NCBI RefSeq assembly: GCF_026965535.1
Contig: NZ_CP114039.1
Span: 1,302,001-1,366,000 of the forward strand
Direction: 5' to 3'
Length of the DNA: 64,000 nt
Source: Corallococcus sp. NCRR
GTDB taxonomy: Bacteria > Myxococcota > Myxococcia > Myxococcales > Myxococcaceae
In this document: positions 1-8,463 of the stretch, piece by piece
Layout of the letters: every line of letters begins with the position of its first letter
How positions within the stretch are numbered: the first letter of the stretch is position 1
The notes under the pieces: model-generated
The model's input: the letters and a program-made list of their open reading frames with translations, nothing else
What the model was told of the DNA's origin: nothing
Databases searched by the model: none
Program-made: the position numbers and the translations under genes

Positions 1-1240
1 GGAAGTCATCCCAGCGGGGATACAGATGTTTCAGTGTCGCCGCCGTCTGGGTGTGCAGCTTGCCCCAGTGGGGCCGGCCACCGTGGTTGCGGAAGATGGC
101 CTCCGCGCCGGAGAAGTAGGGCTCCAGCGGCATGCCCTGGTATTGATGCACCGCGATGAACGCGCGGTCCCCGCCGTGCGCCGGGCTGAGGAACACGTCG
201 TCGCCGCGCACGAAGCGGTACTCCACCGGGAAGTGCACGGGCAGGTGCTCGCGCATGATGTATTCGGACAGCTCGCGCAGGCAGTCCGGCCCCCGCTCCA
301 CCGGCACGGCGTATTCCATCTCCTGGAAGCGCACGAGCCGCGGCGTGGCGAACAGCGTGTGGCTCTGCCCCGCCAGCACCCCCTCCGACGCCAGCTTCGC
401 CGACAGCCGGCTCACCGGCGCGCACCACGCCGGCCGCATGCGGCACGCGCGGCTCACCGCGCCGAAGACGGCGTTCTCCATCACCATCTCGCTGAACCAG
501 CGCCCCACGCCCACCCCGTGCGGGGTCTCCTCCGTGAGGTCCATCGCCTTCGTCATCACGCGGTCGGAGTGCGGGAACCAGAAGAACTCGTAGTGCCGGT
601 GGCGTGCCCGCGCTTCGTCCAATCCCGCGAGGCACTCCTCCAGCCCCAGGTTCCGCCGCGTCAGCCGCAGCCGGTACGCGGGCAGCAGGCGCAGCCGCAC
701 CCGCGTCATCACGCCCAGCGCGCCCAGGGACACGCGCGCGGCCTGGAGCAGCTCCGGCGACGTGTCCTCCGAGCACGTCACCTCGTCCCCGCTCGCCGTG
801 ACGAGCGTCATCGCCGCCGCCTGCGTGGAGAGGATGCCCAGCCCCACGCCCGTGCCGTGCGTGCCCGTGCCCAGCGCGCCGCCCAGCGACTGCTTGTTGA
901 TGTCGCCCAGGTTCTCCATCGCGAGCCCGTGCGACGCGAGCAGCGCGCCCAGCTCGCGCAGGTTCGTGCCCGCCCACACCACGGCCTCGCGCGTGCGCTC
1001 ATCCACGGACTCCAGGCCCCGCAGCGCTTCGAGCGACACCATCGTCTCGTCCGTCGCGCACAGGGGCGGGAACGAGTGGCCGCTGCCCACCACGCGCACG
1101 GTGCGCGACTGGGCGCTGGCGTCGCGGAGCGCGGCCTTCAGCGCGTCCACGGAGTCCGGCCGGAGGAAGCTGGAGGGATGGGCCTCCACCCCACCGGACC
1201 AGTTGCGCCACGTCTTCGTCTTCGCCGTGTCGGTCGTCAT
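1..1240 (-). CDS. FAD-binding sugar-1,4-lactone oxidase (D-arabinono-1,4-lactone oxidase type), C-terminus cut by the window edge
   Basis: Flavoprotein of the VAO/PCMH family that oxidises aldonolactones. About 413 residues are visible from an ATG. The FAD-domain motif VVGSGHSF is near residues 50-57; its His is the usual covalent flavin site in this family. GTGTHGTG follows near residue 110. The visible C-terminus carries HWGKLH near residue 390, the active-site signature of the ALO domain, so little is missing. The gene starts 4 nt after the stop of the PLP enzyme upstream, so the two are surely one transcript. The family is certain; the exact substrate is not shown by sequence. Confidence 0.9.
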   Translation of the reverse strand, partial: MTTDTAKTKTWRNWSGGVEAHPSSFLRPDSVDALKAALRDASAQSRTVRVVGSGHSFPPLCATDETMVSLEALRGLESVDERTREAVVWAGTNLRELGALLASHGLAMENLGDINKQSLGGALGTGTHGTGVGLGILSTQAAAMTLVTASGDEVTCSEDTSPELLQAARVSLGALGVMTRVRLRLLPAYRLRLTRRNLGLEECLAGLDEARARHRHYEFFWFPHSDRVMTKAMDLTEETPHGVGVGRWFSEMVMENAVFGAVSRACRMRPAWCAPVSRLSAKLASEGVLAGQSHTLFATPRLVRFQEMEYAVPVERGPDCLRELSEYIMREHLPVHFPVEYRFVRGDDVFLSPAHGGDRAFIAVHQYQGMPLEPYFSGAEAIFRNHGGRPHWGKLHTQTAATLKHLYPRWDDF

Positions 1241-1244
1241 GCCG

Positions 1245-2420
1245 TCACCCCCATTCGCCCCGGTAGGTCGGGACCTCTTCCACGACGCGCCCCCCGGAGA
1301 TGAGCAGCAGCGTGCGGAAGTGCTCGCACACCTCGCCTGCCTTCGCGTGCCGGAAGAACACCGGCGCGCCCAGGGGCAGCGGCACCGGGCCCGCGTACGC
1401 GATGGGCGTCTGCACCTCGCCCGCGCCCTCCAGCGGGAGGAGCTTCGCGCCCTCGGGGAGGTAGGGGACGGGCAGCTTGTCCACGCCCGCCGAGCCGGAG
1501 GCCACGAAGCCTCCCCCCTGGAGCGTGAAGAGGCCCGGGCCGGGACGCCGCGTGACGGGGATGGCGAACGCCACCGCGGGCTGATGCTGGAAGCCGCGAT
1601 AGCCGTCGAAGAGCGCGGGCGAGTACAGGCCGCTGCCCGCGGTGAGCTCCGTGACGCTCGCGTCCTCGCGGGTGGACTCCAGGCTGCCGGTGCCCCCGCC
1701 GTTCACGAAGCGCGGCGCGAACCCCGCTTCCTTCAGCGCGGCCACCACCGCCTGCCTGCGCGAGTGCACGCGGCCCACCGAGCCCCGCTTGAGCGCCCGG
1801 ATGACCACGTTCTTCGGTCCCGCGTGCGGCGCGGCGTCCGGCACGCCCGCGAGCTGCGCCTCGTAGCCCATGACGCCCGCGAGGAAGACCGCGTCCCCTT
1901 CCGCCGCGATGCTCCTCGCCACCGCCAGCGCGTCCTCCGGCGAGCGCACCGGCGAGCGGTGCACCCCGAAGCGCAGGCCCGGCAGGTCCACGGACAGGTC
2001 CACGTCCAGGCACAGCGGCGCTCGCGTCCCGTGCCGGCGGGCCGCGCGGGCGGCGAGCGCCACGTGCTCCGGCGAGTCGACCATCAGCGTCACGGGCGCT
2101 GGCGGCCGGCACAGCTCCGCCAGGGCCTCGGCATCCACCACGGGGTAGCCCATGAGCAGGTCGCTAAAGCCGCGCTCCCGCAGGTGCACGGCCTCATCGG
2201 CGCTGAAGCACATGAGGCCCTGGAAGCCGGGATGCCCGTCGAGCACGCGCCGCAGCAGCGCGACGCACCGCACCGACTTCGTGGCCACCCGCACCGGCAG
2301 CCCGCCCGCGCGCCGCACCAGCGCCGCCGCGTTCTCGTTGAGCAGGTCCAGGTCCGCGAAGGCCAGGGGCAGCCTCCGTCCCTCCAGCGCCTGGGCGTAG
2401 TAGGCGTAATCACGCGGCAT
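1245..2420 (-). CDS. PLP-dependent amino acid deaminase/aldolase (alanine racemase N-terminal fold)
   Basis: Fold-type III PLP enzyme of 391 residues, related to D-threonine aldolase and D-serine dehydratase. The PLP lysine is in RVATKSVRC, about residue 44. The C-terminal RHAKAGEVCE is a candidate metal-binding His/Cys segment. I start at MPRDYAYYAQ because GGAGG lies 7 nt upstream of it; an ATG at 2459 or 2462 would add 13-14 residues but has no clear Shine-Dalgarno. It is the first gene of a two-gene operon with the lactone oxidase. The substrate is unknown; a D-amino acid or beta-hydroxy amino acid is likely from family knowledge. Confidence 0.85.
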   Translation of the reverse strand: MPRDYAYYAQALEGRRLPLAFADLDLLNENAAALVRRAGGLPVRVATKSVRCVALLRRVLDGHPGFQGLMCFSADEAVHLRERGFSDLLMGYPVVDAEALAELCRPPAPVTLMVDSPEHVALAARAARRHGTRAPLCLDVDLSVDLPGLRFGVHRSPVRSPEDALAVARSIAAEGDAVFLAGVMGYEAQLAGVPDAAPHAGPKNVVIRALKRGSVGRVHSRRQAVVAALKEAGFAPRFVNGGGTGSLESTREDASVTELTAGSGLYSPALFDGYRGFQHQPAVAFAIPVTRRPGPGLFTLQGGGFVASGSAGVDKLPVPYLPEGAKLLPLEGAGEVQTPIAYAGPVPLPLGAPVFFRHAKAGEVCEHFRTLLLISGGRVVEEVPTYRGEWG

Positions 2421-2809
2421 TTCAGGGCCTCCGGGCGCGGTCACGACGGGAGCGGACATCATCGCCGCGCCCCGTCGGGCCCGGGGCCTGCTGGCACCGG
2501 GCGCGTGGGGTGGTGGACAGGCGAGGACAGGAGCCGGAAAAGGGGCAGCGCGCCGGACATCCCTGGGGGAACGCCCGGCGCGCGCACACGCGGATACTTC
2601 GACTCCTAGGTCGGCCCACCCCCCCGGAAGGGCACGGAACGCCATGGTGCCGCCAGCCGAAAGTCATTTCTATTGAGGAAATCACGCGAGTCTTAAACGA
2701 CTCGGGGGGCAGGGAATCACTTCCCACCTGGACAGGCGGAAGAAGCACTGATTCCACTCCCGACCTCACAAGTCTTCCAATTGTCTCCAACGGCTATAGT
2801 AAGAAAATC
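2421..2809. promoter_or_regulatory. Divergent promoter region between the aldolase operon and the LuxR-type regulator
   Basis: About 390 nt without a convincing gene. The reading frame of the regulator stays open back to 2510, but from about 2640 to 2820 the sequence is clearly A/T-richer than its surroundings and its codon use does not look coding. It must hold the promoters of both divergent units. It contains a perfect 6-bp-arm palindrome, listed separately. Confidence 0.6.
2687..2704. promoter_or_regulatory. Palindrome CGAGTC-TTAAAC-GACTCG, candidate operator
   Basis: Perfect 6-bp inverted repeat around an A/T-rich 6-nt centre, in the A/T-rich part of the divergent region and about 105 nt before the regulator's start. 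Size and position fit a site for a dimeric HTH regulator, possibly autoregulation. That role is inferred from position only. Confidence 0.4.
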
Positions 2810-3937
2810 GTGATTGATTTGATTTCCGAGGACCAACGCCTCTTGCAGGAGCTGGAGGGCCTTCTGGAGGGGTTGGAGCCCGGCTCCGAGGCCCTGCCGA
2901 CGGTCCTCGTCGCGCTCCGAGGCGCCCTGCGCGCGGAGCGGACGGCGGCCTACGGCGTGGACGTGGGCCCGGACCGCTATCACACGTCGTTCGTGCACGG
3001 CGTGGGCTTCCCTCAGCCGCCCTCCGTCCTCTCCGAGGCCTTTGACGCATCGCTGCCACCGGCGGGCAGCCACTTCGGCTATTTCGATCCCGCGCGTCCG
3101 CCGCTGGCCCAGCGCAACCGGGCGATGCGCTTCTCGCCCCTGGGCATGTCGGAGCCGCTGCGCGCCCTGCCCATCACCGGCGAGGGCGAGGGCCCGCTGT
3201 GGGAGCGGTTGGGATTGAGCGAGGAGGAGTGGGAGCACGCGCGGACGCAGCTGGCCGGGCATGCCTCCCAGCTCTACCGGCAATTGGGATTGGAGCAACT
3301 GGCGCAGCTGCGGGTGCTGGTGTGCGAAGGCGACATGCTGCTGGGGTGGGTGGGCGCCTTCCGGACGGAGCCCTTCACGGAGCGGGAGCAGCGGCTGTTG
3401 CAGGCGCTGACGCCCGCCATCCAGCGGCGGATGGCCATGGACCGGCGGCTGCGCGAGGCGGGCCTGCTGGGGCCGGCGCTGGGCGCGGCGCTGGAGGTGC
3501 TGGGGCGGCCCGCGTGGGTCGTCACGTTCAGCGGCCGGGTGATGCACGCGAACAAGGCGGGGCAGGCGCGGTGGGAGCAGGACTCCCAGGCGCTGGCGGC
3601 GCAGGTGCGCGAGTGTCTGCGGAGCCCGCCGGGCACGGGGCCGTTGTTCTCCTCCGGCCCGCTGCGCACGCAGGGGCTGCCGGACCACTACCTGGTGCTG
3701 GACCCCGGACCGCCGATGGAGCCGACGTCGCGGCTGCCCGTGCTGAGCCAGCGCTGGGGGCTCACCGCGCGCGAGGCGCAGGTGCTGGAGCACGTGGTGC
3801 AGGGAGAGACGAACAAGGCCATCGCCCTGCACCTGGGCTGCGCCGAGCGCACGGTGGAGGTGCACGTCACGCACCTGCTGAACAAGGCGCAGGTGGAGAG
3901 CCGCTCCGCGCTCATCTCTCGCTTCTTCCAGTCCTGA
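2810..3937 (+). CDS. LuxR-type helix-turn-helix transcriptional regulator
   Basis: Protein of 375 residues. The last 65 residues form a LuxR/GerE HTH: GLTAREAQVLEHV, then GETNKAIALHLG and the recognition helix segment ERTVEVHVTHLL. The N-terminal 300 residues look like a PAS/GAF-type sensing region with no phosphoacceptor domain; around residues 240-280 is a PAS-like stretch (WVVTFSGRVMHANKAG). I chose the GTG at 2810 because the upstream extension is A/T-rich and lacks coding character; a TTG at 2819 is also possible. It is divergent from the lactone oxidase operon, a plausible target. Confidence 0.8.
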   Translation: MIDLISEDQRLLQELEGLLEGLEPGSEALPTVLVALRGALRAERTAAYGVDVGPDRYHTSFVHGVGFPQPPSVLSEAFDASLPPAGSHFGYFDPARPPLAQRNRAMRFSPLGMSEPLRALPITGEGEGPLWERLGLSEEEWEHARTQLAGHASQLYRQLGLEQLAQLRVLVCEGDMLLGWVGAFRTEPFTEREQRLLQALTPAIQRRMAMDRRLREAGLLGPALGAALEVLGRPAWVVTFSGRVMHANKAGQARWEQDSQALAAQVRECLRSPPGTGPLFSSGPLRTQGLPDHYLVLDPGPPMEPTSRLPVLSQRWGLTAREAQVLEHVVQGETNKAIALHLGCAERTVEVHVTHLLNKAQVESRSALISRFFQS

Positions 3938-3968
3938 TGCGCCCGCGCGGCGTGACTAGGATGGGGGG

Positions 3969-5117
3969 ATGGATGAAGCGCTCTTGAGGAAGGCGCTGGC
4001 CCGCGCCGACGCGGCGGTGGCGAGGGGGCCACACGCGGTGCCGGCGGATGGGCGGCGGCGCACGCTGCACGTGGCGATGGGGGACCCGCAGGCGGACTTC
4101 GACCGGGTGCTGTCCATCCTCTCGCTGCACGGGCTGCTGGACGAAGCGGGAGGGCTGCGGCCGGACGCGTGCCTGGTGTGCGTGGGCGACTACTTCGACT
4201 GGGGCCCGGCGGCGGACCGGGAGCGCGTGGCCCGGAGCGCGCTCCGGCTGGTGGCGTGGCTCGCGTCCCATCCAGCGGATCAGGCGGTGATGCTCCTGGG
4301 CAACCACGACCTGGGGCGCGTGGGCGAGCTGGCGGACTTCACGGATGCGACGTTCCGCGCGGCACAGGTGGAGGCGGACCGGATCTACGCGGGAGACGAC
4401 ACCGACGCGGCGGCGGAGCGGGCCTTCCTCCAGCGCTGGCCCGGATTGCCGACGGTGGAGCTGGCGGCGCGGGACTTCAGCACCTGGACCGAGGAGCAGC
4501 GCGCGTGGGTGGAGCATCTGCTGCGAGCACGGCGCTTCCGCGTGGCACATGCGGCCGGAGACTCGCTGCTGGTGCTGCACGCGGGCGTCACGCGCGAGGA
4601 CCTGGGGGTCGTGGGGCTCGAGCCCGAACGGTGGGCGGAGGCGCGCGCGGTGGCGGAGGCGCTCAACGGCGTGATGGACCGGGCGGTGGCGGCGTGGAAG
4701 GGCGGGCCGCTCGTGCTGCCGGGGCTGCATCATCCGGGCAATGCGAAGGATGGCGAGGGCGTGGGCATCTTCTACCAGCGGCCCAGCCTCGCCGCGGAGG
4801 ACGGGGAGCGCGTGCGGGGAACGCCCCGGCGCAGGTTTGATCCGCGGAGGTTGCCGCTCGGGTTGACCCAGGTGGTGGGCCACACGCGGGACAAGCGGGT
4901 GCGGGAGCTGGTGTCACCCGGTCCCGTGCGCGACGGAGTGCTGCGCCACCTGGTGACGGACGGGACGCGCGTGGACTACGCGCACGGCCCGCCGCCCGTG
5001 ACGGGCCCGGGTGAGGCGGTGATGGTGTTCACCGACGGCGCCATGCGCGAGGGCCGCGCGGAGGACTTCGAGCTGTTCGACCTGGCTGGCCGTCGCGCGG
5101 TGCCGCTGGCTCCGTGA
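3969..5117 (+). CDS. Metallophosphoesterase with altered first metal motif
   Basis: Calcineurin-like phosphoesterase of 382 residues. The motifs appear in the expected order: GDPQ near residue 38, GDYFDWG near 73, GNHD at 111-114 and VVGHT near 305, close to the layout of PPP-type protein phosphatases. The first motif is normally GDxHG; here the metal-binding His is replaced by Gln. A G-rich run just before the ATG may serve as the ribosome site. It begins 31 nt after the LuxR-type regulator and may be cotranscribed. The substrate is unknown. Confidence 0.85.
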   Translation: MDEALLRKALARADAAVARGPHAVPADGRRRTLHVAMGDPQADFDRVLSILSLHGLLDEAGGLRPDACLVCVGDYFDWGPAADRERVARSALRLVAWLASHPADQAVMLLGNHDLGRVGELADFTDATFRAAQVEADRIYAGDDTDAAAERAFLQRWPGLPTVELAARDFSTWTEEQRAWVEHLLRARRFRVAHAAGDSLLVLHAGVTREDLGVVGLEPERWAEARAVAEALNGVMDRAVAAWKGGPLVLPGLHHPGNAKDGEGVGIFYQRPSLAAEDGERVRGTPRRRFDPRRLPLGLTQVVGHTRDKRVRELVSPGPVRDGVLRHLVTDGTRVDYAHGPPPVTGPGEAVMVFTDGAMREGRAEDFELFDLAGRRAVPLAP

Positions 5118-5145
5118 TGGTCCCGCGCGACGGTCCGTGTACGGA

Positions 5146-6525
5146 CTACGGCGCCGCGCCAGGCACGGCGGCGGGCGACTTGAGGCCGGCGAGCTTCTTC
5201 TCCAGCGACTCCACCTGACGCGGGGACACCTGCGCGGCGGGCAGCGTCTTCGCGAAGGCGAGCGCCTCCTCCAGCGTCTTCACCGCGCCCGCGGTGTCCT
5301 TGCGCGCGACCTGGATGTCCGCGCGGCCGGAGAGCACGGACAGCCGCCGCGCCCCCTGCACCCGCGCCAGCGCCCGGTCGTTCGCGGCGAGCGCGTCGTC
5401 CAGCCGGCCCGACAGGCGGTACAGCGTCGCGAGCCGCGCGGGCGGGTTGTAGTCCTGTGGCAGGTCTTTCTCGCTCTGTTCCAGCGCGGGGATGGCCCGC
5501 TGCGGCTGCTCCAGCGTCATCGCCGCGAGCATGCGGTGCGAATCGAACACGCTGCGCGCCTCCGGGTTCGGCGCCTTCGCGGCCTCGCCCTCCAGGAACG
5601 TCAGCCACTGCTGGGCCACCTGCTTCGCGCCCGCGGTGTCCTTGTCCTGCTTGCGCGCCTCCACCAGCACCTCGTACAGGCCGGAGCGGTCATCCGCCTC
5701 CATGTCGATGGCGGGCGGCGCCAGCACGTCGCGCGCCTTCGCCTCCAGCGCGTGCCGCAGGTCCGCCGCCTCGGGCGTCCCTTCCGGGATGGCCAGCGCG
5801 CAGGTGAGCCCGTTGAGGACGCCGTTGGCCAGGCTGAGTGAGCGCGGCACCTTCGGCAGCTCCGCCACCGCCTTCTGTGCGCAGGGCACGTACTGCTTCG
5901 CTCCGTACTGCGCCATCAGCAGCGACTCCAGCGCGCGGCCCCGGCGGGACCAATCGGCGGGCGCCTCCGCGAGCGCGAGCGACAGCGCCTCGGCGGCCTC
6001 CGCGGGCTTGCGCTCTCCGTAGAGGGCATCACCCCGGGCGAGCAGCGCCTCTGCTCCGGTGGCGCCGCCCTGCCAGGCGCGCTCGCCGTCCTCGAAGAGG
6101 CGCTCCAGTTGGGGCACCGTCGCGCTGCCGGCGAAGCGCAGCAGGGCCTTCTCCTCGCGCGGGTCGATGATGAAGAAGGTGGGCCAGAACTCCACCGGGT
6201 ACTTCTCCTGGAACGTCGCGTTCTGGGTCAGGTCGGTGTTGAGCTCCAGCCACACGAAGCGATCCGCGTGCTTCGCCAGCGCCTTGTCCGTGAAGACATA
6301 CGCGCGCATGGAGCGGCAGGTGTGGCACCACGGCGCCCAGGTGTCGACGAACAGGGGCACACCCTTCGCCTTCGCGTCCGCGAGCGCGCGGGCGTAGTCG
6401 TCCGGGATGAAGGGCAGCGGGCCTTCGGCGTGGGCCTCGGCGGACGCGGGCGCGGGCGCGTTGGCGTTCGTGGCCGTGCAGGCGATGGACCCCGACAGGA
6501 GCAGGCAGGCGAGGAGGGAGCGCAT
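5146..6525 (-). CDS. Thioredoxin-fold lipoprotein with TPR-like C-terminus
   Basis: Exported protein of 459 residues. The N-terminus MRSLLACLLLSGSIAC is a signal peptide with a slightly unusual lipobox before Cys16, followed by an Ala/Pro linker. Residues 50-160 form a thioredoxin domain of the DUF255/DsbD-gamma kind with WAPWCHTC, redox pair Cys67/Cys70. From about residue 180 on there are helical, Ala-rich repeats resembling TPRs. The likely role is periplasmic or outer-membrane thiol-disulfide exchange. A GTG three codons upstream is an alternative start. It is convergent with the phosphoesterase. Confidence 0.85.
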   Translation of the reverse strand: MRSLLACLLLSGSIACTATNANAPAPASAEAHAEGPLPFIPDDYARALADAKAKGVPLFVDTWAPWCHTCRSMRAYVFTDKALAKHADRFVWLELNTDLTQNATFQEKYPVEFWPTFFIIDPREEKALLRFAGSATVPQLERLFEDGERAWQGGATGAEALLARGDALYGERKPAEAAEALSLALAEAPADWSRRGRALESLLMAQYGAKQYVPCAQKAVAELPKVPRSLSLANGVLNGLTCALAIPEGTPEAADLRHALEAKARDVLAPPAIDMEADDRSGLYEVLVEARKQDKDTAGAKQVAQQWLTFLEGEAAKAPNPEARSVFDSHRMLAAMTLEQPQRAIPALEQSEKDLPQDYNPPARLATLYRLSGRLDDALAANDRALARVQGARRLSVLSGRADIQVARKDTAGAVKTLEEALAFAKTLPAAQVSPRQVESLEKKLAGLKSPAAVPGAAP

Positions 6526-6630
6526 GCGGCGCACCCTACCGCGCCTCTCCAGGGGTGTCCCCGGTGGACAGAGTGCGCACACCGCGCTGGGCACCACGCC
6601 GCGTGCGTGCTGTCCTACGCGTGGCCCCCT

Positions 6631-8376
6631 ATGCCCATGAAGGACCCTCGCGCCCTGCGCACCGCCCTCGCGTCCGCCCTGGACGCCCTGCCCGCCTCCG
6701 AGCGCTTCCCCGACGGCGGTGACGCCGACGTGGCCCGCCGCCTGGCTGAACGCCTGCGCCGCGACCTGCTGCCCCGCCTGGGAGATGGGGACGCGCCGCT
6801 GCTCCTCGTGGCCATCGCCGGCCCCAACAACGTCGGGAAGTCCACGCTCTTCAACTCGCTGGCGAAGGCGTCCCTGTCCCCCGCGCGGCCCGAGGGCGGG
6901 CTCACCAAGCAGTGCCTGGCCGCGGCGAATCAAGAGACGTGGACGGGCGCGCTGAAGGACATGCTGACCCAGCGCTACGACATCATCCCGGTGGCCGACG
7001 GCACCGTGGCGCCCGTGGACGAGGCCGGGCCCGCGGGCCGGCTGTACCTGGTGCTGTCGGAGGCCGTCCCGCGCGGGCTGCTGGTGATGGACACGCCGGA
7101 CTTCGACAGCGTGTACCGCGACAACCGCGAGCGGGCCGAGGCGCTGCTCGTCACGGTGGACGTGCTGGTGTTCGTGGTGAGCCGGCAGACGTACCAGAAC
7201 GCGGCGCTGGTGGACTTCCTGCGCGCGGCGGTGGGCCACGGCAAGCCGTACCTGCTCGTCTACAACGAGGCCACGCGCGAGGACGTGGCGCGCGGCCACC
7301 TGGACAAGCTGGCCCAGGACGTGGGCCACCCGCCCCTCGCGCGCTACCTGGCGCCGCACCAGCCGGACGTGGAGGCGGGGCTGAAGCCGCTGGCCACGGA
7401 GGCGCTGGATGGACGGCCGCCGCTCGCCGCGCTGCTGGGACAGGCGGAACATGCGCGCGAGCTGAAGGCGCGGGCGCTGGAGGCGTCGCTGTCGGATGCG
7501 CGCTCGGAGCTGGACGCGGTGGCGAAAGCGGCGACCCGCGCGGCCCGTGAGCCGGAGCGGTTGAGGCAGCGGCTGCGGCACGACCTGCAAGGCATTGGCG
7601 CGCAGGCGGCGCTGAAGGCCGTGCCCGCGGACGTGCTGGTGGATGCGTTCCGCGACGAGTTGGATGCGCGCAGCACCTTCCACCGGTTCGTGCGGCTGCC
7701 GTTCCGGGGGCTGGCCACGGCGCTCACGTTCGTGAGCCGCAAGGTGCGCGAGTCCTTCACCGGGCCCCAGCCGCATGAGGCGCTGCCCTCGCAGGCGGTG
7801 GATGACTCGCTGAAGGACGGGCTGCGCAGGCTGGTGGATGCCTTCGCGCCGGAGGTGGCCGCGTGGCGCGGGGACGGGGAGACGCGCGAGAAGCTGGCGC
7901 AGGCGTTCGGACCCGCGATGCTCGGCCGGCTGGATGCGCCGCTGGACCTGGGCGCGCTGCACGCGCACGCGGCGGACCGGGCCACGCTGTATGACTTCTG
8001 CCGCCAACTGGTGGGCAGCGAGCTGCAGGGCGGCATGCGCGAGGAGCTGCTCCAGGCGCTCACCACGCTGGTGTACTCGGTGCCATCCGGCGCGGCGGCG
8101 GTGGTGACGGTGGCCACCGGCGGCCTGGGCCATGACGCGGTGGTGTGGGCGGGGACGCTCCTGTCCACGCCGCTGCTGGAGCGCTTCGTGGACCTGCTGG
8201 GCGCCCAGGTGCGCGCGACGGTGACGCGCAAGTGGGCGGACGCGCACGGGGCCACGCTGGCGCGGGCCCTGGAGACGCGCTTCTTCGCGGAGCTGTTGTC
8301 CCACCTGGACGCCCAGGCGGAGGGCTGGCTGCGCACGGCCTCCACCCTGGAGACGGCACGGCGGGCGGCGGAGTAG
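6631..8376 (+). CDS. Dynamin-like/Era-type GTPase with C-terminal hydrophobic segment
   Basis: GTPase of 581 residues. The P-loop GPNNVGKST lies near residues 64-72, switch II DTPDFDS near 154, and a switch I Thr is likely in GGLTKQC. The NKxD motif is absent; LLVYNEATRED occupies its place. The middle is helical, and a hydrophobic stretch near residues 485-525 could insert into a membrane, as in dynamin-like and YfjP-type GTPases. The start is the ATG of MPMKDP; an internal ATG two codons on is equivalent. A second protein of this type lies at 35680-37461. Confidence 0.82.
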   Translation: MPMKDPRALRTALASALDALPASERFPDGGDADVARRLAERLRRDLLPRLGDGDAPLLLVAIAGPNNVGKSTLFNSLAKASLSPARPEGGLTKQCLAAANQETWTGALKDMLTQRYDIIPVADGTVAPVDEAGPAGRLYLVLSEAVPRGLLVMDTPDFDSVYRDNRERAEALLVTVDVLVFVVSRQTYQNAALVDFLRAAVGHGKPYLLVYNEATREDVARGHLDKLAQDVGHPPLARYLAPHQPDVEAGLKPLATEALDGRPPLAALLGQAEHARELKARALEASLSDARSELDAVAKAATRAAREPERLRQRLRHDLQGIGAQAALKAVPADVLVDAFRDELDARSTFHRFVRLPFRGLATALTFVSRKVRESFTGPQPHEALPSQAVDDSLKDGLRRLVDAFAPEVAAWRGDGETREKLAQAFGPAMLGRLDAPLDLGALHAHAADRATLYDFCRQLVGSELQGGMREELLQALTTLVYSVPSGAAAVVTVATGGLGHDAVVWAGTLLSTPLLERFVDLLGAQVRATVTRKWADAHGATLARALETRFFAELLSHLDAQAEGWLRTASTLETARRAAE

Positions 8377-8463
8377 GCGGCCGGTTCCTGACAGGGTCCC
8401 GCCTCCCGGATGGAGGCGAGACTTCGTGCCTCATCGTCACCGATGCGTCATGCTGGGTCCGCC

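Noticed and set aside
2510-2809. N-terminal extension of the LuxR-type regulator
   Set aside because: A/T-rich and without coding-like codon bias, with a palindrome inside; promoter DNA is more likely.
5133-5146. Small inverted repeat GTCCG-TGTA-CGGAC between convergent genes
   Set aside because: Only a 5-bp stem with no T-run; too weak to call a terminator.
6526-8304. Extension of the thioredoxin-TPR frame upstream to about 8300 on the minus strand
   Set aside because: The extension is Arg/His/Gln-rich and lies opposite the GTPase; the signal peptide at 6525 marks the true start.
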